Shown here piece after piece: positions 1 through 7,417 of a stretch of DNA of 64,000 nucleotides. The stretch is from Chloroflexi bacterium CFX6 (GTDB lineage: Bacteria; Chloroflexota; Anaerolineae; Anaerolineales; Villigracilaceae), in contig SZPG01000004.1 of assembly GCA_030263595.1 (NCBI GenBank), positions 35,260 through 99,259 on the forward strand, given 5' to 3'. Both the position numbers and the translations under genes were made by a program. Each line of letters begins with the position of its first letter. Position 1 is the first letter of the stretch. The notes beneath the pieces were generated by a model. The model was not told the DNA's origin, searched no databases, and saw nothing but the letters and a program-made list of their open reading frames with translations.

Positions 1-326
1 AAAAAGGGCCGTTCGCGTGAAAGTTTCGAGAACTCCTCCGGCGTATAGATCAGCAAATCCACGCCGACTTTCGGTCGAATCAACTGCAACGCCTTTTTGA
101 TGCGGCGGTAAAACGGCAGGTTTGTCTGGTGAACGATCACCAGATCAACATCCGACCATTCGCCAGTATGCCTGCCCGCCAGCGAGCCAAATAACAGGAT
201 CTTCTCCGGCTGCAGATTCTCGATAAGAAGCGGCAACCAGCGTTCCAATTCGCGTTGTAACGCCTGCCTGCGGAACGAAGACGGCGCCCTCGCCGGACGG
301 GTTTTTGTTTCCGATTTTGTTCGCAT
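1..326 (-). CDS. Nucleotidyltransferase-domain protein (MNT/Pol-beta type), 3' end outside window
   Basis: An open frame runs from the ATG at 326 leftwards off the window edge, giving 108 residues. It carries the minimal nucleotidyltransferase signature: LFGS near residue 46, then Gly-Ser-x10-Asp-Val-Asp (residues 47-61), which binds the metal and nucleotide in the Pol-beta superfamily. A basic Arg/Lys-rich segment precedes it. Small proteins of this type are often antitoxin partners of HEPN proteins (MntA-HepT), but the following gene is not visible, so the biological role is open. The family call is firm; the system is not. Confidence 0.7.
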   Translation of the reverse strand, partial: MRTKSETKTRPARAPSSFRRQALQRELERWLPLLIENLQPEKILLFGSLAGRHTGEWSDVDLVIVHQTNLPFYRRIKKALQLIRPKVGVDLLIYTPEEFSKLSRERPF

Positions 327-354
327 GCTCTTCCTGGAATAATTTTACCCCCAA

Positions 355-382
355 ATAAAAAGGGCGGATTGCTCATCCGCCC
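355..382 (-). terminator. Rho-independent terminator of the rpmH-jag operon
   Basis: Read on the minus strand, an 8-bp perfect stem (GGGCGGAT with ATCCGCCC, 382-375 and 369-362) closes a 5-nt loop and is followed directly by a run of T residues. It sits just past the stop codon of jag at 390, where the operon would be expected to end. Confidence 0.85.
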
Positions 383-389
383 CATGGGG

Positions 390-1181
390 TCAACCTTCCT
401 TCGGGTAAACGACCACCTTGCGATACGGCTCCTCGCCGGCGCTTTCGGTGATCACGGCGGGATGATCGCGCAGGGCGATGTGAATGATGCGGCGCTCGGC
501 GGCGGGCATGGGTTCGAGCGTTTGTTTGCGCCCGCTCTTGGCGACCTGGTCCGCCACGCGCTTCGCCATCTGGATCAGTTGCTTTTCGCGGCGGTCGCGG
601 TACCCTTCCACGTCCACGACGAGTTGCACGAACTGTTCCGTCTCCCTGCCGATGATGAGGGAAGCGACGTATTGAAAAGCGTTGAGCGTTTCGGAGCGCC
701 GACCGATCAACACGCTCAGGTCGTCGCCGCGCACGTCCACGTTGATGTACCGCCGGTCGTCGCGGTCGGTTTCGCCGTATTGCGCGGAAACCTGCGCCTT
801 CAACCCCATCAAATGAATGAGTTTGGAGACGACGGCTTCCGTGCGGTCGAGCAGCGGATCATGCTCCGGCTGGGTTTCGGCTTCCTGGACGGGAGCAGCC
901 TCATCCTGAGCGCGAGACGAAGGGAGCGGAGTCTGATCGGGCGGCTCCGCTTCGGGCTCGGGGACGGCTGGTCCCGCTTCGACGGCTTGCGCGCCGCCCG
1001 GTTCGTTCACCGTCAAACGGACGCGTACCTGCGCTTTTCCCAGCCCGAACAAGCCCTTGCTCCCCGCGTCCAGCACTTCCACGCTGACGGCGTCGGCGGT
1101 GAGACCGAGCTGCGCCAGTCCCTGCGCGATGGCTTCCTCGACGGTCGGCGCGATGATCTCCAGTGAGGTTCTAGCGTTCAT
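390..1181 (-). CDS. jag: Jag/KhpB (SpoIIIJ-associated) RNA-binding protein
   Basis: A 263-residue cytoplasmic RNA-binding protein with the three parts typical of Jag/KhpB. An N-terminal Jag_N domain (about 1-50) contains the GSKGLFGLG signature. A low-complexity Pro/Glu linker follows (about 65-115), then a KH domain with an IGRRSE loop (about 125-200), then a C-terminal R3H domain with ERRIIH (about 205-263). It is the last gene of the rpmH-rnpA-yidD-yidC-jag series, 9 nt after yidC, which is the family's usual position. In Firmicutes KhpB works with KhpA in cell-size and envelope control; the role here is inferred. Confidence 0.93.
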   Translation of the reverse strand: MNARTSLEIIAPTVEEAIAQGLAQLGLTADAVSVEVLDAGSKGLFGLGKAQVRVRLTVNEPGGAQAVEAGPAVPEPEAEPPDQTPLPSSRAQDEAAPVQEAETQPEHDPLLDRTEAVVSKLIHLMGLKAQVSAQYGETDRDDRRYINVDVRGDDLSVLIGRRSETLNAFQYVASLIIGRETEQFVQLVVDVEGYRDRREKQLIQMAKRVADQVAKSGRKQTLEPMPAAERRIIHIALRDHPAVITESAGEEPYRKVVVYPKEG

Positions 1182-1190
1182 GCCCGCCTC

Positions 1191-1934
1191 CTAGGTTTTT
1201 CTCATGCTCTTCGGCAGGAGGTTGCTCCAGTTGGCTTTCCCCTGCGCGGCGTATTGAACGATGCCCAGCAGGTTGCTGGTGATGAAGTAAACGGACAAGC
1301 CCGATGGGAAGGTGAGCGCGAACCAACCCAGCATGAGCGGCATGGTGATGGTCATGGACTGTCCCATCGCCGCGCTCTGATCGTTGGGGTTGGTGGAGGG
1401 CGGCAGGGTGAGTTTGGATTGGATGTAGGTCGTCACCGCGACCACAATGGCGAGGATGTAATAGGGTTCGGGTTGACCGAGGTTCATCCACAGGAACTTG
1501 CTGTTGAGGGGAATGAGGTTGGCGACATCGAGAAAATTGGGGTTGATGCTTCTCGAAAGTTTCAACAGGTCGAGCGGCGTGGATGCCAGCGCGCGGATGA
1601 TGCTCTGGTATAACGCGATGATGATGGGGAATTGAATGAGGGTCGGCAGGCACGAGCCAAAGGGGTTGATGCCTTTCTCACGATAGACGCGCATTTGTTC
1701 CTGCGCCAGTTTTTCGCGGTCCTTGGCGTATTTCTTTTGGATCGCCTGCCAGTCCTTGTCGTTCTGAAGATCCTGCATGGCTTTGGTGCCCTTCATTTGC
1801 TGGGCGTTGAGGGGCCAGGTCACAATGCGGATCAAGACCGTGAACAGGATGATGGCAATGCCAAAGTTCTGGCCGACCAGGTTATAGATCCACAATAATA
1901 CGTTGATAAAAAGCGATACGAAAAGATCCCACAT
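1191..1934 (-). CDS. yidC: YidC/Oxa1-family membrane protein insertase
   Basis: This 247-residue integral membrane protein inserts and folds inner-membrane proteins. It begins at the ATG at 1934; the longer open frame upstream only overlaps the neighbouring lipoprotein gene. There is no large periplasmic P1 domain, so it is the short Gram-positive-like form. Visible hallmarks are the first hydrophobic segment followed by FTVLIRIVTWPL, whose Arg lies in the hydrophilic groove, a charged coiled cytoplasmic loop (about 55-90), and NPFGSCLPTLIQFPI before the next membrane segment. It lies 7 nt downstream of the beta-propeller lipoprotein gene and 9 nt before jag. Confidence 0.95.
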   Translation of the reverse strand: MWDLFVSLFINVLLWIYNLVGQNFGIAIILFTVLIRIVTWPLNAQQMKGTKAMQDLQNDKDWQAIQKKYAKDREKLAQEQMRVYREKGINPFGSCLPTLIQFPIIIALYQSIIRALASTPLDLLKLSRSINPNFLDVANLIPLNSKFLWMNLGQPEPYYILAIVVAVTTYIQSKLTLPPSTNPNDQSAAMGQSMTITMPLMLGWFALTFPSGLSVYFITSNLLGIVQYAAQGKANWSNLLPKSMRKT

Positions 1935-1941
1935 GGTTCCT

Positions 1942-3048
1942 CTATTTCTCCGGAGCGAACGTCCAAACCTGCCGACCGTTCGGATCGAGCGCGGCGAGGT
2001 AGAAATCGGTCTCCAGCGGGGCAACGAGAACCAGATCGCCGGCGACGACGGGCGTGGTGTAAATCTTGCCGCCCACTTCCTGGAACCAGAGCGTCTTGCC
2101 GTCCTTGCCGATGGCGTAGAGGTTGCCGGATTCGGTGGCGAGCAGGAGATGATCGTTTTGCAGGATGGCGTTACCCGTGATGGCTCCATCCGGCTGAACG
2201 CTCCAGTTCAGTCCGGGATTGGCTGTGTTGAAGGAATAGAAATTGCCCTTCAGGTCCCCGAAGTATAGCGTGCCGTCGTCGAGAGTGGGCGTGCTCCAAA
2301 TCCAGTCTTCGGCGTCGAGGATGGGGTTGTGTTCCCCGGTCTCGGGGTCGAAGCGTTCGAGTTGCGAGGCGAGCGAGCCGACGTACAACATGCCGTCCGC
2401 GCCGATGGCGGGCGAGCCGGGAATGGCGGCGGATACGTCCTTTTCCCAGACGACCGCGTACGTTTCCACGTCAACGGCATGGAGGCTGTGATCGAGGGAC
2501 GTGACGTAGATTTGCCTGCCGTCGGTCACCGGCTGCGCCCACAGGCGTCCGCCGAGTTCCACGACCTTCAGCGGTAGTTTCTGCGATTGACTGTCTTTCA
2601 GGTCGAAGATATACAGGTTGCCGTCCGCGTTGGGGGCGAAGAGTTTATCGCCGACGACGAGCGGAGACGCCACCCAGGGACCGGTCGCGCCGGTGAAGGT
2701 CCATTCCACGGCGGGGACTTTGCGCTCCCCATCCGTGACCAGGTCGCGCGGGTCGAGGGCATACAGGATATGTTTGCCCGCGGCGCTGCCTACGACCACG
2801 AAGCCGTCGGGTGTGATCACCGGCGCGGCATAGAACTGCGCCTTGTTGTCGTCCGGGTCGGAAAAGCGCCACGCTTCCCTGCCGTTTGCCAGGTTGACGC
2901 CATACACAAAGGGCAGGTCGGCAAGGTAGGCTGTGGTCTCGTCTGCGGACAAACCGGGCCAGGTCGTGCCGCGCACGGCTCCGCCGCACGCGCTCAAAAG
3001 GAGGGCGCCGAGCAGAAGCAGTAGCAACAATGGTAGTTTCTTTCTCAT
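1942..3048 (-). CDS. PQQ-like beta-propeller lipoprotein (BamB-like fold)
   Basis: A 368-residue exported lipoprotein. The N-terminus MRKK, a leucine-rich core and the lipobox LSAC (Cys about 21) form a clear type II signal peptide. The rest is repeated blades of PQQ/WD type with recurring Tyr-Ala-Leu-Asp and Leu-Tyr-Val-Gly strands and Gly-Lys/Trp turns, as in BamB and pyrrolo-quinoline quinone repeat proteins. It sits between yidD (15 nt upstream) and yidC (7 nt downstream), so it is probably co-transcribed. Chloroflexota lack a Gram-negative BAM machine, so BamB function should not be assumed. A scaffold or chaperone role in membrane protein biogenesis is only an inference from context. 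Confidence 0.8.
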   Translation of the reverse strand: MRKKLPLLLLLLLGALLLSACGGAVRGTTWPGLSADETTAYLADLPFVYGVNLANGREAWRFSDPDDNKAQFYAAPVITPDGFVVVGSAAGKHILYALDPRDLVTDGERKVPAVEWTFTGATGPWVASPLVVGDKLFAPNADGNLYIFDLKDSQSQKLPLKVVELGGRLWAQPVTDGRQIYVTSLDHSLHAVDVETYAVVWEKDVSAAIPGSPAIGADGMLYVGSLASQLERFDPETGEHNPILDAEDWIWSTPTLDDGTLYFGDLKGNFYSFNTANPGLNWSVQPDGAITGNAILQNDHLLLATESGNLYAIGKDGKTLWFQEVGGKIYTTPVVAGDLVLVAPLETDFYLAALDPNGRQVWTFAPEK

Positions 3049-3063
3049 CGAAAAATCGTACTC

Positions 3064-3354
3064 CTATGGAACGGGGTCGTACCCCCCGGGATTGAACGGG
3101 TTGCAGCGCAGGACGCGCCACGCCGCCATTGCCGATCCCTTGAACACGCCGTATTTGTAGATCGCCTGGTAGCCGTAATGCGAGCAGGATGGATAGAAGC
3201 GGCAGGTGTTCGGAGGCAGTCCCTTCGAGAGCGTCATCTGGTACAGGCGGATCAGGGACAGCAGGGCGATGCGCGGCAGATTCCAGATCGTGCGCGGCAT
3301 GTCGCGCAGACGCGGCTCGTGGGAATAATCGTGCAGATGAAATTCAGGATTCAT
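3064..3354 (-). CDS. yidD: Membrane protein insertion efficiency factor YidD
   Basis: A 96-residue member of the YidD family (UPF0161), which helps YidC-dependent insertion at the membrane. The family signature is visible: an amphipathic N-terminus, [25 protein letters not shown] split by Cys residues, then [26 protein letters not shown] and GGYDPVP. The N-terminus is about 20 residues longer than average. The start codon overlaps the end of rnpA by 11 nt, suggesting translational coupling. Confidence 0.95.
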   Translation of the reverse strand: MNPEFHLHDYSHEPRLRDMPRTIWNLPRIALLSLIRLYQMTLSKGLPPNTCRFYPSCSHYGYQAIYKYGVFKGSAMAAWRVLRCNPFNPGGYDPVP

Positions 3355-3700
3355 GCGCTGGATGGAGGATGCGCGCCCGCTTTAGAAGATCGAGCAAAGC
3401 CTGACGGATTTCCTCCAGGGACGCGGCGACAAGCGCGGGTCGGGCGATCAGGATAAGGTCCGAGCCTGAAGCGACGTTTGGGATGAGAGGCCGCATGGCT
3501 TCGCGCAGGAGGCGTTTGGCGCGGTTGCGGGTCACTGCCGTGCCGATCGTCCGGCCGGCGGCGACTCCCACGCGCACGCGTTTTTCGCTTTCCTCGTTCT
3601 TCAGGGCAATCAACACAACAAGCGGGTGGGCATAGGACTTGCCGGAACGCCGCACCCGCTTGAAATCTTCGGACCGGGTCAGACGGAACCTTCTCTGCAC
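3344..3700 (-). CDS. rnpA: Ribonuclease P protein component
   Basis: This 118-residue basic protein is the protein subunit of RNase P, which matures the 5' ends of tRNAs. It starts at a GTG (3700). It shows the N-terminal [13 protein letters not shown], the [13 protein letters not shown] strand and the RNR motif [13 protein letters not shown] that contacts the catalytic RNA. It follows rpmH by 19 nt and overlaps yidD, the canonical arrangement. Confidence 0.96.
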   Translation of the reverse strand: MQRRFRLTRSEDFKRVRRSGKSYAHPLVVLIALKNEESEKRVRVGVAAGRTIGTAVTRNRAKRLLREAMRPLIPNVASGSDLILIARPALVAASLEEIRQALLDLLKRARILHPAHES

Positions 3701-3719
3701 CCGTGACTCTAAACGCCGA

Positions 3720-3890
3720 TTACCAGCGAACCTTTTTGACGTGTTCGTTGGCGGTGACTGTCAATTTATGGCGGCCGCGCAGCCGACGGCGTTTCAGCAC
3801 GGCGCGCCCATCCGCCGTGGACATGCGTTTGCGAAACCCGTGCACGCGCACACGGCGGCGAATTTTCGGTTGATACGTTCTTTTTGGCAT
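3720..3890 (-). CDS. rpmH: 50S ribosomal protein L34
   Basis: A 56-residue, strongly basic ribosomal protein starting with the diagnostic MPKRTYQP and containing [13 protein letters not shown] and [10 protein letters not shown]. The start at 3890 was chosen because it matches the family; a longer frame continues upstream without homology. A GGA-containing purine stretch lies directly against the ATG, closer than a normal Shine-Dalgarno. It is the first gene of its operon. Confidence 0.97.
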   Translation of the reverse strand: MPKRTYQPKIRRRVRVHGFRKRMSTADGRAVLKRRRLRGRHKLTVTANEHVKKVRW

Positions 3891-3963
3891 TCCTTCTTTC
3901 CTCGTTTCAAAAATAATTGCTGTTTGCGCCTTCGACCTTTCATAACAATAACAAAGGCACGAC

Positions 3964-3993
3964 ATTATACCGTGAGGGCTTTGATTCGGTCAA
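3964..3993 (-). promoter_or_regulatory. Sigma-70-type promoter of the rpmH operon
   Basis: On the minus strand there is a TTGACC -35 box (3993-3988), an 18-nt spacer and a consensus TATAAT -10 box (3969-3964). The predicted start near 3957 would leave a leader of about 67 nt before rpmH. No regulatory motif was seen in the leader. Confidence 0.7.
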
Positions 3994-3994
3994 T

Positions 3995-4699
3995 TCAGGA
4001 CTCGTCCTGTTTTTTTCCGTTCCTCATCGGGTAGATCGGGAAGGCGAGCAGTTCCGAAAGTCTTTTCGCGCCTTCCGGGCTGACAACCGCAATGATCTCG
4101 TCGTTCTCCTGAAGGGCGCTGTCGCCGCGCGGCAGGGTCATCACACCGTCGCGGATGATGGCGGCAATGACGCAATGTTCCGCCAAGCCCATGTCCTTGA
4201 GTTGGACGCCGATGGCTTTCGCCCCGGCAGGCACCTTTTCCTCCACGACCGAATAACGCCCGCGGCGGATCTTGAACAGGGTCATCATGTCGCCCAGGGA
4301 CATTTCCTCCTGGATCAGGTGAGCCAGCACGTCGGACGCATTGAGCGCCACGTCCACCCTGAAGGTTTCGTTGAAGAGCCAGGCGTTGTTCGGGTTGTTG
4401 ACGCGCGCGATGGCGCGCGGCACTTCGAACAACTTCTTGGCGATGAAGCATATCGCCAGGTTGACGGCGTCGTTGCTGGTCACCGCGGCGATGACGTGCG
4501 CTTCGCGCGCGCCCGCCGCCTCCAGCACGCCGGGTTCGACGGGATGCCCCTCGTAGATCGTCTCTGTGGGGAGTTCCTGGTGGAGGAGAGCGAGGAGTTC
4601 GCGGCGATTCTCGATCAGGCGCACCTTGTAATCCTGGTTGAGCAGTAGACTGGCGAGGCGCGCTCCTGTGCGCCCGCCGCCTGCGATCAATACGAACAT
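3995..4699 (-). CDS. RCK-domain potassium channel/transporter regulator (TrkA/KtrA type)
   Basis: A 234-residue cytoplasmic regulator with an N-terminal Rossmann RCK_N domain (FVLIAGGGRTGARLA, a GxGxxG-like dinucleotide site; acidic residue ending beta-2 in LIEN) and a C-terminal RCK_C domain (about 135-220, VGVQLKDMGL-like start). Such proteins gate K+ carriers according to NAD(H), ATP/ADP or c-di-AMP. It lies 1 nt after a second RCK gene and downstream of a KimA-like carrier, so the group reads as one potassium uptake operon. Which carrier it controls cannot be told from sequence. Confidence 0.9.
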   Translation of the reverse strand: MFVLIAGGGRTGARLASLLLNQDYKVRLIENRRELLALLHQELPTETIYEGHPVEPGVLEAAGAREAHVIAAVTSNDAVNLAICFIAKKLFEVPRAIARVNNPNNAWLFNETFRVDVALNASDVLAHLIQEEMSLGDMMTLFKIRRGRYSVVEEKVPAGAKAIGVQLKDMGLAEHCVIAAIIRDGVMTLPRGDSALQENDEIIAVVSPEGAKRLSELLAFPIYPMRNGKKQDES

Positions 4700-4700
4700 G

Positions 4701-5363
4701 TTACGCCTCCATCTTCCCGGACAGGCGCGCCGTCAACGCGCCGATGCCGTTGAACGTGGAACTGACGTTGAGCAGATCCCCGGTCTGCAATTTGACATTC
4801 GCATCCGGCAGGAACGACCTGCCTGCCCTCGTCAAAGCCACCGGGCGGCACTCGTTGAACGGACCCATGAGTTCGTCCAGGGCGCGTCCCTCCCACGCCT
4901 CGGGGATGCGGATCTCGTAGATCTCCACTTCGCCGTTGCCTGCCGAATACACCACTTTTTCGGACGGGTTGACCAGCAGTTCTTCGACGCGTTGCGCGCC
5001 CCACAAGGTGGAACCCACCGTCTGCAAACCGAACGTCTCGATCACCCCGCGCAGGCTGGGGTCGTAATTGCGGGCGACCACCACCGGCACGTTGAAGAAC
5101 TCGCGCGCGGCGTGGGAGACGACGGCGTTGAGCGCGTCCGAATTGGTGACCGCCGCGAGACCGTCCGCTTCGCGGATGCCGGCGCGTTCGAGGACGTTTT
5201 CCGCCAGTCCCTCGCCCTCCAGCGTGCGCCCGCGAAAATCCGGGTGCAGGCGGTTGAACGCCTGCCGGTTGACGTCCACGACGACGATCTGATGCCCGCT
5301 TTTATACAGGTGATAGGATAACTCCGCGCCCACGCGGCCGCATCCAACAATGATGAAATTCAT
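4701..5363 (-). CDS. RCK-domain potassium transport regulator, second copy
   Basis: A 220-residue paralogue of the downstream gene: GCGRVGAELSYHL forms the dinucleotide-binding loop, VVVDVNRQAF the beta-2 acidic end, and residues about 130-215 form RCK_C. The start ATG (5363) overlaps the TGA of the KimA-like gene by 4 nt (ATGA), pointing to coupled translation. RCK proteins work as rings, so the two products may form a hetero-oligomer; that is inference. Confidence 0.9.
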   Translation of the reverse strand: MNFIIVGCGRVGAELSYHLYKSGHQIVVVDVNRQAFNRLHPDFRGRTLEGEGLAENVLERAGIREADGLAAVTNSDALNAVVSHAAREFFNVPVVVARNYDPSLRGVIETFGLQTVGSTLWGAQRVEELLVNPSEKVVYSAGNGEVEIYEIRIPEAWEGRALDELMGPFNECRPVALTRAGRSFLPDANVKLQTGDLLNVSSTFNGIGALTARLSGKMEA

Positions 5364-7327
5364 GGGTCTTGCTCCTTTTCTTCCTTATGCACGTGATAGG
5401 GAACGTCCGTGACGACGACCCCGTGCCTGGACAACAACTCCTGCCGCAGGACTTCCGCCGTCCGCATGTGGAGGGCGTGATGCCAGCGCTTCGAGGGGAT
5501 GAATTGGGGGACGACAACGGTAATGGTCTCGTTGGGCTGGCGGTTGTCAATGATCTCCTCCAGGTATTCGAGCAGCGGCTCGACGAAGAGGCGGAAGGGC
5601 GAATCGAGGACCACCAGGCGCGTCCCCTCCCCCCAGGTCTTCCATTTCTTCTGCACCTTTTCGGCTTCCTCGTCGTCAATCGAAACGTGGACGGCAGTCA
5701 CGTCGTCGGAAAGGAGTTTTGCATAACGCAAGCCCTCCAGCGTTCCCTGATGGATGCCGCTGACGGGCATGATCACGCGGTGACGCGGCTGCCGGGCGGG
5801 CAAGCCGCTGAACTCTTCCAGCGTGAGGTGGGAGGCGAGGTCCCTGTAATGATGATGGATGGTAAAGAACATTCTGACGAGGAACGGAATGATGATGAGG
5901 ACGATCCAGGCGCCTTCGGCGAATTTGGTCACGGCGAATATCATCATGACGATGGCGGTGCAAACGGCGCCGAAACCGTTGACGATCATTTTTATCCGCC
6001 ACCTCTTATCATAACGCAGGAACGAGCCGGGTTCGCGGATCTCCTCGCCTTCCCTGAGATGACCGATCTTCCACCAGCGGCGCGCCATGCCGGTCTGTGA
6101 AAGCGTGAAGGAAAGGAATACGCCGATGGCATAGAGGGGGATCAACAGGGTCACACTGGCGTTGAAGATGATGATCAGAACGGAGGCGATGACGGCAAGC
6201 GTGACGATCCCGTTGGAATAGACGAGACGGCTGCCGCGAAAGGTCAACTGGCGCGGCAGGAAGCCGTCCTTCGCGACGAGCGCGCTCAGGCGGGGAAAAT
6301 CGGCAAAGGCGGTGTTCGCCGCCATGATGAGGATGACCGTGGTCGCGGTAATGACCATCAGGTATGGAACGCCGCGCCCGCCGAAAACCGTGCGTCCCAG
6401 TTGGGAGATCACGGTTTCCGTTTCGGAGGGGACCGCACCGATGTGATTGGCGATGAACGAAATGCTCAGGAACAGCGTCGCCAGGATCACCGCCATCCAG
6501 ATCAGCGTGATGCCCGCGTTGCGGCTGCGCGGTTCCTTGAAGGCGGTGATCCCGTTCGAGATCGCTTCGATGCCGGTCAGGGCGGCGGTGCCGCTCGAAA
6601 AGGCGTGCAGGATGATGAAGGGCGTGAGCGCGGAGACGATCCCATCCATCTCGAGGTGAGGCGGGTCTACGACCGCTCCCAGCGTTCCGGTGAAATGACG
6701 CGCCAAACCCGTCCCAACGGTGATGAACATCATTGCGACGAAAAAATAGGTCGGGATGGAAAACGCAGCGCCCGACTCCTTCACGCCCCGCAGGTTGATC
6801 AACATGATCAGGAAGACAGCCGCCACCGACATCCCGACGCGGTACGGGAAAAGTTCCGGGTACGCCGAGACGATCTGCGCCACCCCCGCCGAGATGGATA
6901 CCGCCACCGTCAGGATGTAATCGGTGAGGAGCGCCGCGCCCGCGATCTGCGCGGGCATTTCGCCCAGGTTGTCGCGCGAGACGATGTACGCGCCGCCTCC
7001 ATCCGGGTAGGCGTGAATGGTCTGTTCGTAGGAGATGGTGACGATTGCCATCAGGACGACGATGGCAATGGAGATGGGAAAGACGTATCCGAACGCCATC
7101 GTCCCCGCGACCGCGAGGATGACCATGATCTCCTGTGTGGCATACGCCGTGGAGGATAAGGCGTCGGAGGCGAAGACCGCCAGACCGATCCTCTTGCCGA
7201 TGGTCTGATGCGGCGCGTCGGCAGTGGATAGGGGACGTCCAATGAGCCAGTGACTCAGCGAGCGCGGCGGTTTGTATTCACTCTGCCGCCGCAGGATCTC
7301 GGTTTGATCGTTTTCAGGAGTTAACAT
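5360..7327 (-). CDS. KimA-like APC-superfamily potassium importer (copy 1)
   Basis: A 655-residue carrier with about 12 membrane segments and a C-terminal cytosolic domain of universal-stress-protein type (about 505-650, starting HRVIMPVSGIHQG). The signatures GLAVFASDALSSTAYATQE, YEQTIHAYPDGGGAYIVS and ALLTDYILTVAVSIS closely match what is remembered of Bacillus KimA (YdaO), a high-affinity K+/H+ symporter, better than amino-acid permeases. The start at 7327 gives MLTPEND, which aligns with the paralogue's MINPEDN. The gene overlaps the RCK gene by 4 nt. A TATAAT lies at 7390-7385, about 58 nt before the start, but no good -35 box was seen. Confidence 0.85.
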   Translation of the reverse strand: MLTPENDQTEILRRQSEYKPPRSLSHWLIGRPLSTADAPHQTIGKRIGLAVFASDALSSTAYATQEIMVILAVAGTMAFGYVFPISIAIVVLMAIVTISYEQTIHAYPDGGGAYIVSRDNLGEMPAQIAGAALLTDYILTVAVSISAGVAQIVSAYPELFPYRVGMSVAAVFLIMLINLRGVKESGAAFSIPTYFFVAMMFITVGTGLARHFTGTLGAVVDPPHLEMDGIVSALTPFIILHAFSSGTAALTGIEAISNGITAFKEPRSRNAGITLIWMAVILATLFLSISFIANHIGAVPSETETVISQLGRTVFGGRGVPYLMVITATTVILIMAANTAFADFPRLSALVAKDGFLPRQLTFRGSRLVYSNGIVTLAVIASVLIIIFNASVTLLIPLYAIGVFLSFTLSQTGMARRWWKIGHLREGEEIREPGSFLRYDKRWRIKMIVNGFGAVCTAIVMMIFAVTKFAEGAWIVLIIIPFLVRMFFTIHHHYRDLASHLTLEEFSGLPARQPRHRVIMPVSGIHQGTLEGLRYAKLLSDDVTAVHVSIDDEEAEKVQKKWKTWGEGTRLVVLDSPFRLFVEPLLEYLEEIIDNRQPNETITVVVPQFIPSKRWHHALHMRTAEVLRQELLSRHGVVVTDVPYHVHKEEKEQDP

Positions 7328-7417
7328 ACTTTTTTCTTTCGCCGACAAAAAAGACACCCCCGCGCGAGGCGAGGAGCGACGGGCATTATAGCCCAATCCG
7401 CAAAAAACGGAACTTGC

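Noticed and set aside
1942..3048. Assigning bamB to the beta-propeller lipoprotein
   Set aside because: No BamA or other outer-membrane assembly component is visible and the likely host group lacks a classical outer membrane; only the fold is supported.
7328..7417. A ydaO (c-di-AMP) riboswitch expected upstream of KimA genes
   Set aside because: Only about 90 nt before copy 1 and 58 nt before copy 2 are available, less than the riboswitch needs, and no matching conserved stretches were seen.
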